Below, one piece after another: positions 31,161 through 40,029 of a stretch of 64,000 bases of DNA. Position 1 is the stretch's first letter. Each line of letters begins with the position of its first letter. The stretch lies in NCBI GenBank assembly GCA_002351925.1, contig DEHM01000005.1:1-64000 (forward strand), in the 5' to 3' direction. Both the position numbers and the translations under genes were made by a program. The DNA is from Bacteroidales bacterium UBA2800 (GTDB lineage Bacteria > Bacteroidota > Bacteroidia > Bacteroidales > Paludibacteraceae). The notes below the pieces were generated by a model. It searched no databases. It was not told the origin of the DNA and was given only the letters and a program-made list of their open reading frames with translations.

Positions 31161-33035
31161 ATGAAAGTACCATCCTACGTCTTCCGTTTGGGCCTTTTTG
31201 CCGTACTGGCAGTTGTCATCGTGCTCCTTTTCCCGCGCTATAACAACTCCTTCCGCTACCACTACGAGATAGGTAAACCCTGGGGGTATAGCATGATTAC
31301 AGCGGAGTTCGACTTCCCCATCTACAAGACGGACGAGCAGATGCAAGAGGAGCAGCAGAAACTGCTCTCCACCTTCACTCCTTATTTCCGTTATCTCCCG
31401 CGTGTGCAACGCGAGGTGATGGTCATCTCGCTCCAGGATATGGAGTGGATGCAGGAACACGGCTATTCCCGTATCGCCCTGCTCAGCGGGGGTGTGTCTA
31501 AAGTCTATCCGCTCTCGAATGTGTATACGCCGAAAACGGCCTACGATAAGTATCGCTATGAGATCGTGCAAAACCTTGTGCTCGATACCGCCAAGACGCT
31601 TACCATGCGCGAGAACCTTCTTGCTACGCTCTCGCCTACGCAGGGAGTGGTACAAAAGGGTGAGAAGATTATCGATCGCGGTGAGATAGTGACCGAACGC
31701 ACGTATCAGATTCTGCAGTCGCTCCGTCGGGCGTACGACAACGAGTCGCTCGGGCAGCGTCAGCGCACGCTCTCTATCATGGGAGAGGCGATACTGGTAG
31801 TGCTTTTCCTGGCACTTTTCATCATCTATCTCTATGTCTTCCGGTTGACCTATCTGCGCAATACCAATACCGTTCTTTTCTTTTGCTTGCAGATGTTCCT
31901 GGTGATTGCGCTGGCCTGCCTGGCGCTGCAGTTCAACCTCTCGGTGTACCTGATACCTTTTGCGTGGGTGCCTATCCTGACGCGTGTCTTCTTCGATAGC
32001 CGCACGGCGCTTTTCCTCCATTTCACGACTATACTGATTGTCTCTATCGTAGTGCCTGCACCCGTGGAGTTCTTCTTTATCCAGATAGTGGTCGGCATGG
32101 TGGCTATCTCGTCGCTGGGCGATATGACACGTCGTGCGCAACTTATTCGGACGGCCGGTTGGATACTGCTTACTCAGGTGATTGCCTATACGGCTTTCTC
32201 CTTTGCGCAGACAGGCGCATGGAACGCCATCAATCCCTGGATGTACCTCTATTTCTTCATCTGCGCATTGCTCATCGTGGGTTGCTACGGACTGATCTAT
32301 GCGTTTGAGAAGATGTTCCGTTTTATCTCGTCGATCACGCTGGTCGAACTGACGGATATCAACTCCGAGCTGCTGCACACGCTGGCTGAACGTGCACCGG
32401 GTACCTTCCAGCACTCGATGCAGGTCAGCAATCTGGCTACCGAAGCGGCGAAAGCTATCGGAGCCAACGCGCTCCTCGTGCGTACGGGCGCGCTCTATCA
32501 TGATATAGGTAAGATAGCCGATCCGCTCTATTATACCGAGAACCAGCAGGGCGTAGAGAACCCGCTGCTGAAGATGGATCCGCGTGATGCCGCACAGGTG
32601 GTCATCGCCCATGTCGCCGAAGGAGAGAAGATAGCGCGGCGGAACCATCTGCCCGAAGTGATCATCAACTTCATCACGACCCACCACGGCGCCTCGCTTG
32701 TGCGCTATTTCTATAATACTTACGCGAATGCCCATCCGGGCGAAGAAGTCGATGCTTCGCTCTTCCGCTATCCCGGTCCCAAGCCTTCTACCAAGGAGGG
32801 TGCTATCCTCATGATGGCAGATGCTATCGAGGCGCGTTCGCGCAGTCTCACCGAGTTCACTGAGGAGGCTATTTCCAAGGCTGTGGACCAGATGATCGAT
32901 AGCCAGATAGCCGACGGCCAGTTTGCGGAGACACCGCTCAGTTTCAAGGATGTGGAGGATATACGCCGTGTCTTCAAGACGCGTCTCTCCTCTATGAACC
33001 ATCATCGTATCTCCTATCCGACGCTCAATAAATAG
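31161..33035 (+). CDS. 7TM-HD phosphohydrolase, PgpH-like cyclic-di-AMP phosphodiesterase
   Basis: 624 residues: one N-terminal membrane segment (about 8-23), a periplasmic 7TMR-HD extracellular domain (about 24-205), a block of membrane helices (about 210-395), and a cytoplasmic HD domain with HSMQVSNLA, GALYHDIGKI (H447, D448), HVAEGEKIA and FITTHHGASLV. This architecture is PgpH, which hydrolyses c-di-AMP (family knowledge). Starts one base after the TadA stop; its TAG stop is followed within two bases by the repeat array that carries the Dus start. Confidence 0.85.
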   Translation: MKVPSYVFRLGLFAVLAVVIVLLFPRYNNSFRYHYEIGKPWGYSMITAEFDFPIYKTDEQMQEEQQKLLSTFTPYFRYLPRVQREVMVISLQDMEWMQEHGYSRIALLSGGVSKVYPLSNVYTPKTAYDKYRYEIVQNLVLDTAKTLTMRENLLATLSPTQGVVQKGEKIIDRGEIVTERTYQILQSLRRAYDNESLGQRQRTLSIMGEAILVVLFLALFIIYLYVFRLTYLRNTNTVLFFCLQMFLVIALACLALQFNLSVYLIPFAWVPILTRVFFDSRTALFLHFTTILIVSIVVPAPVEFFFIQIVVGMVAISSLGDMTRRAQLIRTAGWILLTQVIAYTAFSFAQTGAWNAINPWMYLYFFICALLIVGCYGLIYAFEKMFRFISSITLVELTDINSELLHTLAERAPGTFQHSMQVSNLATEAAKAIGANALLVRTGALYHDIGKIADPLYYTENQQGVENPLLKMDPRDAAQVVIAHVAEGEKIARRNHLPEVIINFITTHHGASLVRYFYNTYANAHPGEEVDASLFRYPGPKPSTKEGAILMMADAIEARSRSLTEFTEEAISKAVDQMIDSQIADGQFAETPLSFKDVEDIRRVFKTRLSSMNHHRISYPTLNK

Positions 33036-33036
33036 T

Positions 33037-33109
33037 CTTACAGTGAACGAAGTGAACGGTCTTATAGCACAGCGGGCTTTCAGCGACAGCGGTCTTACAG
33101 CGCAGCGGT
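33037..33109 (+). repeat. 16-17-base repeat array at the Dus start
   Basis: CTTACAG-like starts at 33037, 33061 (CTTATAG), 33077 (CTTTCAG) and 33094. The first step is 24 bases because GTGAACGAA is locally duplicated; the others are 16 and 17. The array provides the only start codons for Dus. Confidence 0.8.
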
Positions 33110-34179
33110 CAGGCTGCCTGGCGGGTAGCCTATACTTAGCTCCGATGGAGGATGTGACCGATCCTGCCTTCCGAATGCTCTGCAAGCGTTACGGAGCGGA
33201 TCGCGTCTATACGGAGTTTGTCAATGCCGATGCGCTCGTACGCGACATAGCCTCCACGACCCGCAAGCTGACTATCCACGATGAGGAACGTCCTGTGGCT
33301 ATTCAGATCTACGGACGCGAACCGGAGTCGATGGCCGATGCCGCACGTATCGTCGAGCAGGCAAAACCTGACTTCATCGACATCAATTTCGGTTGCCCGG
33401 TCAAAAAAGTAGCCGGTAAAGGTGCCGGTGCCGGTTTGCTCAAAGATGTACCCAAAATGCTCGAGATTACCCGCGCGGTCGTCAACGCCGTTCACACCCC
33501 CGTGACCTGCAAGACGCGTCTGGGCTGGGATGAGAACGACCTGATCCCAAGAGAAAATCCTCTTGGCTTACAAAAATCTTACAGCGTTAGCGGTCTTACA
33601 GCGGAGCGGTCTTACAGTGCTAACGGTCTTACAGGCGAAGCCGGTCATAAATCGACTTTCATCGTCGATTTATCTCTTGCCTTGCAGGATTGCGGAATAC
33701 AAGAACTGGCCATACATGGCCGAACACGATCTCAGATGTACCGCGGCGAAGCCGACTGGACGCTGATAGGCGAGGTGAAGAACTGCCCGCGTATCCGTAT
33801 TCCTATCATAGGTAACGGTGATGTGACGACGCCCGAACGGGCGAAAGAGTGCTTCGAGCGCTACGGTGTAGATGCCATCATGATCGGCCGTGCAACCTTT
33901 GGTTGCCCGTGGCTCTTTGCCGAGATGAAAGGCTTGCCTGCGCCGCAGTCGATGGCCGAAAAAGTGGCTGTCCTGAAAGAACATGTTTTAGCGGCCATCC
34001 AGTGGTGTGGCGGCGATGAACGGAAGGGTATTGTCCACTCACGCCGACATTTTGCGGCCTCGCCGGTATTCAAAGGGCTGGCGGATTTCCGGCAGACACG
34101 TATAGCGTTATTGCGGGCAGAGACAACCGAAGAGGTATTTGCTATCATGGACGAAATAGTTGAGAAATGGGGACAATAA
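33043..34179 (+). CDS. dus: tRNA-dihydrouridine synthase with repeat-derived N-terminus and insertion
   Basis: 378 residues from GTG 33043 (GTG 33052 is possible; no ATG precedes the conserved part). The FMN barrel begins at LYLAPMEDVTDPAFRML (about residue 32) and has DINFGCPVKKV, KTRLGWDEND, IHGRTRSQMYRGEADW and GRATFGCPWLF, as in DusB. Two parts are not Dus: the first ~30 residues are read from a CTTACAG array, and about 40 residues (169-209) are inserted between DEND and the IVDLSL...IHGRTR segment, from a hairpin-repeat-hairpin block. The catalytic region lies outside both, so activity may persist. Overlaps the BASS gene by 13 bases. Confidence 0.85.
   Translation: MNEVNGLIAQRAFSDSGLTAQRSGCLAGSLYLAPMEDVTDPAFRMLCKRYGADRVYTEFVNADALVRDIASTTRKLTIHDEERPVAIQIYGREPESMADAARIVEQAKPDFIDINFGCPVKKVAGKGAGAGLLKDVPKMLEITRAVVNAVHTPVTCKTRLGWDENDLIPRENPLGLQKSYSVSGLTAERSYSANGLTGEAGHKSTFIVDLSLALQDCGIQELAIHGRTRSQMYRGEADWTLIGEVKNCPRIRIPIIGNGDVTTPERAKECFERYGVDAIMIGRATFGCPWLFAEMKGLPAPQSMAEKVAVLKEHVLAAIQWCGGDERKGIVHSRRHFAASPVFKGLADFRQTRIALLRAETTEEVFAIMDEIVEKWGQ
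33547..33671 (+). repeat. Repeat insertion inside dus
   Basis: CTTACAG starts at 33578, 33595, 33611 and 33628 (steps 17, 16, 17). A hairpin CCAAGAG/CTCTTGG (33547-33566) precedes the array and AAATCGAC/GTCGATTT (33649-33671) follows it. The block of about 120 bases is in frame. Confidence 0.85.
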
Positions 34180-35159
34180 GAAAACTGTTTGATGCGAACG
34201 CGTTGTGGCTCTCGATGTTGATCGGAGCATTGGGCTATCAGTGGTTTCTGCCGCTGAAGCCGATATTGCCGTGGCTGATCTTCTTCATGTTGTTCTTCAC
34301 GTTCTGCAAGGTCAACCCGCTCGACTTGCGTCTGCATAAATGGCACTGGGTCGTTCTCGCGACACAACTCTTCTTTAGTTTCGCGACATACGTACTCGTT
34401 CTGCATTGGACAAGTAGCGCAATACTAGCGCAAGGTCTGCTGATGTGCTTTATCATGCCGACCGGGACTGCCGCTCCAATCATAGCCGGCAAGATGGGCG
34501 GCTCGATACAAAACCTGACGGCCTTCACACTCCTTTCCAACTTCGCTACGGCCATCATCGTGCCTGCTACGTTTCCGCTGATCAACCCTACGGCAGATAT
34601 GACCTTCTGGCCGGCCTTCTTATTGATCCTGTCGCGCGTAGCGCCGCTGTTGTTAGGACCTTTCTTCTCCGCATGGCTGGTACGACTCGCCTTCCAATGG
34701 CGCACCGGACGCGAGTTCGTCCTGCCGGTAAGAATCGCGGTTGTTCCGTTCTATCTCTGGGTAGCGAGTATCGTGGTACTGACTTCGGTCGTGACGGAAA
34801 CAGTAATTACCAATTTCCACTCACAACTGTCCAATATTTTTGTGTTGTTAGTATGCTCGTTCTTCGTGTGCCTTACGCAGTTTGGACTCGGCAAACTGAT
34901 TGGCTATAAACTCCCCGCTGCCAGCAAAGGGCGCGACTATCAGGACGTACTTATCAATCCCGCTGCGGCACCTACGACGATGGCAGGCGTCAGTTCTATT
35001 ACGGCCGGACAAGCTTTTGGACAGAAGAATACCTCGCTGGGCGTATGGATGGCACAGACCTATCTCGACCCGCTTGCGGCACTCGGAGCCGCAGCCTACA
35101 TCATATGGCAAAACCTCTTCAACTCCGCCCAACTCTTCATCGTCGCCCACAAGAAATAG
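34167..35159 (+). CDS. BASS-family transporter (bile acid:sodium symporter-like)
   Basis: 330 residues, nine or ten membrane helices throughout, with MPTGTAAPIIAGKMGGSIQNLTA and the late NPAAAPTTMAGVSSITAGQAFG segments that match the crossing, discontinuous helices of the BASS fold. Substrate cannot be told: family members move bile acids, pantothenate or other organic anions. Overlaps dus and ends the plus-strand unit; no terminator is seen before the tandem repeats that follow. Confidence 0.75.
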   Translation: MGTIRKLFDANALWLSMLIGALGYQWFLPLKPILPWLIFFMLFFTFCKVNPLDLRLHKWHWVVLATQLFFSFATYVLVLHWTSSAILAQGLLMCFIMPTGTAAPIIAGKMGGSIQNLTAFTLLSNFATAIIVPATFPLINPTADMTFWPAFLLILSRVAPLLLGPFFSAWLVRLAFQWRTGREFVLPVRIAVVPFYLWVASIVVLTSVVTETVITNFHSQLSNIFVLLVCSFFVCLTQFGLGKLIGYKLPAASKGRDYQDVLINPAAAPTTMAGVSSITAGQAFGQKNTSLGVWMAQTYLDPLAALGAAAYIIWQNLFNSAQLFIVAHKK

Positions 35160-35163
35160 CTCT

Positions 35164-35240
35164 CTTTCCACCTTCCACTTTCCACTTTCCACTTTCCACT
35201 TTCCACTTTCCACCGTCATCCTTCATCTTTCATTCTTCAC
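35164..35240 (+). repeat. Long 7-base tandem repeat (CTTTCCA type)
   Basis: Eleven heptamers: CTTTCCA seven times, one of them changed to CCTTCCA, then CCGTCAT, CCTTCAT, CTTTCAT, TCTTCAC. It starts five bases after the BASS stop. The 355-base gap 35160-35514 holds this array, the 11-base array, a promoter and a leader; no other gene is seen. Confidence 0.9.
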
Positions 35241-35265
35241 CATTTTGTCCTTCCTATAGTACGAG

Positions 35266-35320
35266 ATTAGTATGAAATTAGTAGGTGATTAGTAGGTTAT
35301 TAGTAGGTTATTAGTAGGTG
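35266..35320 (+). repeat. 11-base tandem repeat
   Basis: ATTAG recurs at 35266, 35277, 35288, 35299 and 35310, unit close to ATTAGTAGGTT. It stands next to the heptamer array in the same gap. Confidence 0.9.
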
Positions 35321-35411
35321 ATAATCGCTATCATGTGGTGACCAATACATTACGTTTCTGTATTGTATGTGCACGCATTCGAGATAAAAAGTAAAAAAAT
35401 ATGCAAATTTA

Positions 35412-35443
35412 TTTGCACATGTGAAAAAAAAGCAGTAACTTTG
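35412..35443 (+). promoter_or_regulatory. Promoter of the first starch-binding-like surface protein
   Basis: TTTG (35412-35415), 20 bases, TAACTTTG (35436-35443); -33 region TTTGCACATGTG. The 70-base leader contains a 14-codon frame starting ATGAAAGCACAT at 35453 and the string ACATTATTAACT, which also stands in the leader of the next gene. Confidence 0.85.
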
Positions 35444-35514
35444 CAGCGATTTATGAAAGCACATATAGTTAACAACTATACTAATCAACATTATTAACTT
35501 TAAAATTCTTTATT

Positions 35515-37824
35515 ATGAAGAAATTCTTCTCTTTGATTGCTGCCGTGCTCTTCGCAGGTAGCATGATGGCGCAGGTAACAATCCTGCCGACTGATTTTAC
35601 CGCGGTCGAGAACAGTGATTACTCGACCACCGTAAGTGGCGTGACGGTTGCAGTTACCGCAAGTACGGTTACGGCTGAACAGATGCGTATCTTCAAAAAT
35701 CAGACGATTACTATCTCGGCTGAGTCGAACATCACGAGCATTGAGTTTACTTGCACCGCTAACGGTACGGCTAAGTACGGCCCGGGTTGCTTTGTTGCTG
35801 CACAGGATGGTTACACTTTTGAGGAGGCTGGTAAGAAAGGTACATGGACAGGTTCGGCTACTAGCGTAACCTTTACCGCTGCGACCAACCAAGTTCGTGC
35901 TACCCAAATCGTAGTTACCCTCGAAGGTGGCGCACCGGTGGTTGTTGACACCTACACCGTAGCAGGTAACGATGCTGCTATCTTCGGCGAGGCTTGGAAC
36001 CCTGCTCTGGCTGCTAACGACATGACGCTGGCTGCCGGTATCTACAAATGGGAGAAGGCTAACTTGAACCTCGCCGCTGGTTCTACGATTGAGTTCAAGG
36101 TGGTTAAGAACCACAGCTGGGATATCGCTTATCCGGCTCAGAACTATGTTGTAAACATCGCTGAGGCAGGCGAATACACCCTCACGATCACTTTCGATCC
36201 GACTACCGAGGCTGTAGCTGCTGAAGCTGTTAAGAAAGTGATCCCGCAATACGAAGTTGCTGAAGCAATCGCTGCTGGCTTAGCTGAGAACGATGAGATC
36301 CTCGTTCGCGGTGTCATCACCAAGATGGAGTTCAAGGGTAAGAACTTCGCTAAATTCGGTTCTGTAAACATCTACGTTGCTGATGCAACAGGTGCAGAGG
36401 GTGCGTTTGAGTTCTATAACTGCTACTCGCTCAATGCAGATACCTTCCGTACTTCTGATCCGGCTTACGATGCAGAAAGCACTGCTTGGGCTGAGTTTGA
36501 TGAAGTTGCTGACGAGAACGGAAATGCAATTCACGTAGGTGATACTGTTATCGCTTTCGGTAAGTACAAACTGTACAATGAGACTTACGAGCTCAATACC
36601 GGTTGCTATCTGACCGAGATCAAGCATCCGGGAGATGCTCCGGTTGAGCACACTTATACCGTAGCTGGCGACAACGTGGACCTCTTCGGTACAGCTTGGA
36701 CTCCGGGCAACGAGGACAACGACATGGTATTGGTTGAGGGTCTTTACACTTGGGAGAAGACCGAGCAGACTCTTCCGGCAGGCAACGTAGCCTTCAAAGT
36801 GTGTGAGGATCACGCTTGGACCAACTGCTGGCCGGCACAGAACTATGTTCTCGCTATCCCTGAGGCTGGTATCTACACTATTACCATCACTTTCGATCCG
36901 GCAAACGACAACGCTGTTAACGCAGTTGCAACCAAGACCGGTGAGGCTGTTGTTGTTCCGACTGTTGCTATGCACGGTAACTTCTTGGGTAGCTGGGCTG
37001 ATACTGAGAACTTTGCTATCGCTCAGGATAATGCATCTGCTTCTCTTACACTCACGTTGGCTGAAGGTAACTATGAGTTCGGTATGCGTATCGGTGGTTC
37101 TGGCAACTGGACTGCTAACGGCGCAGCGTTCACTCGCGAGAACAACTCTGCTGAGGTTGTAGCAGGACAAGGCAACTTGACTCTTGCTGCTGATGTAGAA
37201 GGTGAATATCTCTTCACTTGGACTTTCGCTGACAACTCGCTTACAATTACCTATCCGGACGCTCCGGTTGTTGTTGACACCATCAAGTTGGATTTCAATA
37301 CCGAGAATACAACCTACGCTTTCGTTGATAACCAGTATTTCTCTGATTACGGATCGACCGATATCTATTTGAGCGATATCAATGTCAATACTTCTACCAA
37401 TGAGTTTGAAGGTGATGGCAACTACCTCGTGCTTGATTTCTATCCTGAAAATCCAAATAACGTTACGGGTGTTTACCAGGCTCAGGATGAGACCCTTGAT
37501 CTCGAATACACCTATATGCTGACTATCAACGGTACCGATACTGCTGTTGTTGAGTTCGCAGATGGTACAATCCAAGTAGAAATCGGAGAAGTTAACAAAG
37601 AACTCGGCATGGCTCAACTCGCTGTAGGTGGTACGCTTATTTCTACCGAAGGTGACATCTATGCAATTACGGCGCTTGTCATCGCTTACTATGACTTCCT
37701 CCCCGAGGAAGGCGTTGAGGATGTAGTTATTGATCCGAAGGCTATCAAGCGTATCGTAAACGGTCAACTCATCATCGAGAAGAACGGCGTTCGCTACAAT
37801 GCAAACGGTCAAATTGTAAGATAA
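35515..37824 (+). CDS. Secreted multi-domain protein with duplicated carbohydrate-binding-like modules and T9SS-like tail
   Basis: 769 residues. Signal peptide MKKFFSLIAAVLFAGSMMAQ. Two copies of one module: YTVAGNDAAIFGEAWNPAL (about 148-235) and YTVAGDNVDLFGTAWTPGN (about 380-470), both with K(V)-NHSW/EDHAW and ITFDP, resembling SusE/X25-type starch-binding modules. Between them an OB-like segment (EILVRGVITKMEFKG...GDTVIAFGKYKLY). A third beta module (GNFLGSWADTENF) follows. The end, AIKRIVNGQLIIEKNGVRYN, then ANGQIVR, matches T9SS type A sorting tails. Likely exported to the surface and able to bind glucan. Strong biased codon use suggests high expression. Confidence 0.75.
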   Translation: MKKFFSLIAAVLFAGSMMAQVTILPTDFTAVENSDYSTTVSGVTVAVTASTVTAEQMRIFKNQTITISAESNITSIEFTCTANGTAKYGPGCFVAAQDGYTFEEAGKKGTWTGSATSVTFTAATNQVRATQIVVTLEGGAPVVVDTYTVAGNDAAIFGEAWNPALAANDMTLAAGIYKWEKANLNLAAGSTIEFKVVKNHSWDIAYPAQNYVVNIAEAGEYTLTITFDPTTEAVAAEAVKKVIPQYEVAEAIAAGLAENDEILVRGVITKMEFKGKNFAKFGSVNIYVADATGAEGAFEFYNCYSLNADTFRTSDPAYDAESTAWAEFDEVADENGNAIHVGDTVIAFGKYKLYNETYELNTGCYLTEIKHPGDAPVEHTYTVAGDNVDLFGTAWTPGNEDNDMVLVEGLYTWEKTEQTLPAGNVAFKVCEDHAWTNCWPAQNYVLAIPEAGIYTITITFDPANDNAVNAVATKTGEAVVVPTVAMHGNFLGSWADTENFAIAQDNASASLTLTLAEGNYEFGMRIGGSGNWTANGAAFTRENNSAEVVAGQGNLTLAADVEGEYLFTWTFADNSLTITYPDAPVVVDTIKLDFNTENTTYAFVDNQYFSDYGSTDIYLSDINVNTSTNEFEGDGNYLVLDFYPENPNNVTGVYQAQDETLDLEYTYMLTINGTDTAVVEFADGTIQVEIGEVNKELGMAQLAVGGTLISTEGDIYAITALVIAYYDFLPEEGVEDVVIDPKAIKRIVNGQLIIEKNGVRYNANGQIVR

Positions 37825-37840
37825 TTACAAGAAAAATGAA

Positions 37841-37876
37841 AAAAAATGACATGCGCACTTGCGTGTGTCATTTTTT
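37841..37876 (+). terminator. Terminator that overlaps the next promoter
   Basis: AAAATGACA and TGTCATTTT pair around a GC-rich upper stem (TGCGC/GCGTG), followed by a T-run. Its descending arm is also the -33 box and spacer of the promoter at 37858-37889. Confidence 0.8.
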
Positions 37877-37889
37877 TTGTGTAATTTTG
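37858..37889 (+). promoter_or_regulatory. Promoter of the second starch-binding-like surface protein
   Basis: CTTG (37858-37861), 20 bases, TAATTTTG (37882-37889); the -33 region CTTGCGTGTGTC lies in the terminator hairpin. Confidence 0.75.
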
Positions 37890-37950
37890 CGGGCAAAATT
37901 GGTTTTCAACCAACTTAATTAACTAACATTATTAACTAAAATCAACTATC

Positions 37951-39906
37951 ATGAGAAAAATTCTTTCTTTATTGACTGCAATTCTTTTTGCAGGTTCCAT
38001 GATGGCAACGGATGTAGCGGTAACTATCCACGCTTCTTCCGGAGACTATTATGCTAAGACGCATGAATGGGTGAAAGGCTCCGATGGAGGTAACGCTTAT
38101 GCTCAGGTCGTTTTGGACGAGAACATCACGGCTAACTTGATTGGTACAGGTAACAACGGTAAGTACTATCAAGACTGGCGTTTTTACACCAACGGCAGTG
38201 ATGCTGGTTCATTCAGCATCGATGCTGCGGAAGGCTATGAACTGCAATCCGTAACATTTACTTACGCGACCCAGAACAACGGTGCGTTGTACATGGGTGA
38301 AACGCAGTTGACTTCCCAAACGGCGGTTGCAGTAAGTGGCCAACAGGCAGTGTTCCAATGCAAGAACACGAATGATGCTACTAATGGCCAGGTTCGATTG
38401 ACGGCTATCGCAGTAACTTATCAAGAGGCTGTCGCTCCTTTGGCTACCGTCAAGACTGTGTACTGCAAGAATGTACAAAGCTGGTGGAATGCAGACGGCG
38501 CTGCCGTTGCTGTCTATGCTTGGACGGGCGATGTGAAAAACGCTGCTTGGCCCGGCGTGCGCATGGAAGCTGTAACAGGTGAAGAAGGCATCTGGAAAGC
38601 GGACATCGACACCGCAAAGTATGCGAAGATTATCTTCACCCGCGTAAACGCAACGGGCGATATCGCCGACTGGGGCGCTAAAACAGCGGACTTGACTATT
38701 CCGGCTGACAAAGACCTCTACACCATCACTTCTACTACTCCTGTCTGGGGTAATCCGGGCGTTACAGGAGAGTGGTCTGTATATGGCGAAGAACCGACTC
38801 CGGTTGATCCTCCGACACCGACGGCTAAGTTCTATGTAACCGGTAACGCTGCTCTGGTAGGCCAAGACAAGGAGTGGAATCCTGCAGCAGTTGCTTCTAT
38901 GGCTGATACTCTTGAGTTGAACCTCGAAGCTAACATTGACTACGTTCTTAAGGTGACCTTGAATGGTGCCTGGGAAGGTGAGAACAACGTGAAGGGTTAC
39001 AACGAGTTGACCGAGAAGACTGCTGGTCTGTTGGATATCAGCAACGACCATAACATTGGCTTCAAGCTGAATGAGGCAGGTGTTGTGAAAGTGGTTTATA
39101 TCGCAGCTGCAAATGAGCAACCGGAAGTATTCAAACTGATTGGTGACTTCTATGTAGCTCCTCCTGCAGATCCGACTGTAGCTGTTATTGGTGACATGAC
39201 TGAGTGGGAAGCACAACTTCCGTTCGAACTGTCGGAAGACAAGACCTATGCTACGCTGTCTAATGACAACATCAAGAAAGGTACTTATGCATTCAAACTC
39301 ATTGTTAACGGTGAGTGGCGTTCGAATGGTTACGAGTATCATCGTGAATTCCCCGGTGCAGCAGGTATCACCGGCAATGCAGAGGCGAATATGACCGTTA
39401 ACATCGACGTTGAGGGTGCATATACCTTCGTATGGACGTTTGCTAACGACTCCTTCGCTATCGTTTATCCGGAGAAACCGGAACCACAACTCGCGAACGG
39501 TTACTACCTCGTTGGTTCGATGAACGATTGGACTCCTGCTGCAGAGTACTTCCTCGAGCAGAACCCGGATAATGAGGCTGAGTATGAACTTGATATCAAC
39601 CTCAATGTAAACGACGAAATTAAGGTTGTTTATGTAGAGAACGATGCTATCGTTACTTGGTATCCGAAAGAGGGTAACTATATTGTGGATGACAACCATG
39701 ATGGCGCAACCACCATGTATTTCCGTCCGGAGTACAACTCGGATTGGAGCGCATTTGGCGGCTACTTCTACATCGTTCCGACAAGCACCGTAGGCTTCGA
39801 CAATGTCGATGCTGACGCTAAGGCTATTAAGCAAGTGATCAACGGTAAGCTCTTCATCCTCCGTGGTGACAAGACCTACACCGTAGACGGTCAAATCGTT
39901 CGCTAA
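37951..39906 (+). CDS. Secreted protein with CBM26-like and SusE-like modules and T9SS-like tail
   Basis: 651 residues. Signal MRKILSLLTAILFAGSMMA, close to that of the preceding gene. About 165-265 is a CBM26-type starch-binding module (VYCKNVQSWWNADGAAVAVY, then AWPGVRM and KIIFTR). Further beta modules follow (FYVTGNAALVGQDKEWNPA; AVIGDMTEWE), and a SusE/CBM48-like unit YYLVGSMNDWTPAAEYFL stands near 525. The end AIKQVINGKLFILRGDKTY then TVDGQIVR is the sorting tail. No catalytic domain: probably a surface starch-binding protein, paralogous in layout to the 35515 gene. Its leader contains ACATTATTAACT as in that gene. Confidence 0.8.
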   Translation: MRKILSLLTAILFAGSMMATDVAVTIHASSGDYYAKTHEWVKGSDGGNAYAQVVLDENITANLIGTGNNGKYYQDWRFYTNGSDAGSFSIDAAEGYELQSVTFTYATQNNGALYMGETQLTSQTAVAVSGQQAVFQCKNTNDATNGQVRLTAIAVTYQEAVAPLATVKTVYCKNVQSWWNADGAAVAVYAWTGDVKNAAWPGVRMEAVTGEEGIWKADIDTAKYAKIIFTRVNATGDIADWGAKTADLTIPADKDLYTITSTTPVWGNPGVTGEWSVYGEEPTPVDPPTPTAKFYVTGNAALVGQDKEWNPAAVASMADTLELNLEANIDYVLKVTLNGAWEGENNVKGYNELTEKTAGLLDISNDHNIGFKLNEAGVVKVVYIAAANEQPEVFKLIGDFYVAPPADPTVAVIGDMTEWEAQLPFELSEDKTYATLSNDNIKKGTYAFKLIVNGEWRSNGYEYHREFPGAAGITGNAEANMTVNIDVEGAYTFVWTFANDSFAIVYPEKPEPQLANGYYLVGSMNDWTPAAEYFLEQNPDNEAEYELDINLNVNDEIKVVYVENDAIVTWYPKEGNYIVDDNHDGATTMYFRPEYNSDWSAFGGYFYIVPTSTVGFDNVDADAKAIKQVINGKLFILRGDKTYTVDGQIVR

Positions 39907-39924
39907 TAACGAATGACGATAAAG

Positions 39925-39955
39925 AAAGAGGGACGCTTCGGCGCCCCTCTTTTTT
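39925..39955. terminator. Terminator between convergent genes
   Basis: AAAGAGGG, a small CGC-TTCG-GCG tip, and CCCTCTTT followed by T-run; A-rich on the other side, so it can serve both the surface-protein gene and the phosphatase gene. Confidence 0.85.
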
Positions 39956-40029
39956 GGTGTTTAGAAATGTTCTATATCGGGTGTCTCTCGGGAGATGGTC
40001 CCGTGATGGTCCTGTGGAAATGTCGTATT

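Noticed and set aside
35453..35497. 14-codon leader frame before the 35515 gene
   Set aside because: No sign of codon bias toward one amino acid or of an attenuator hairpin; probably chance.
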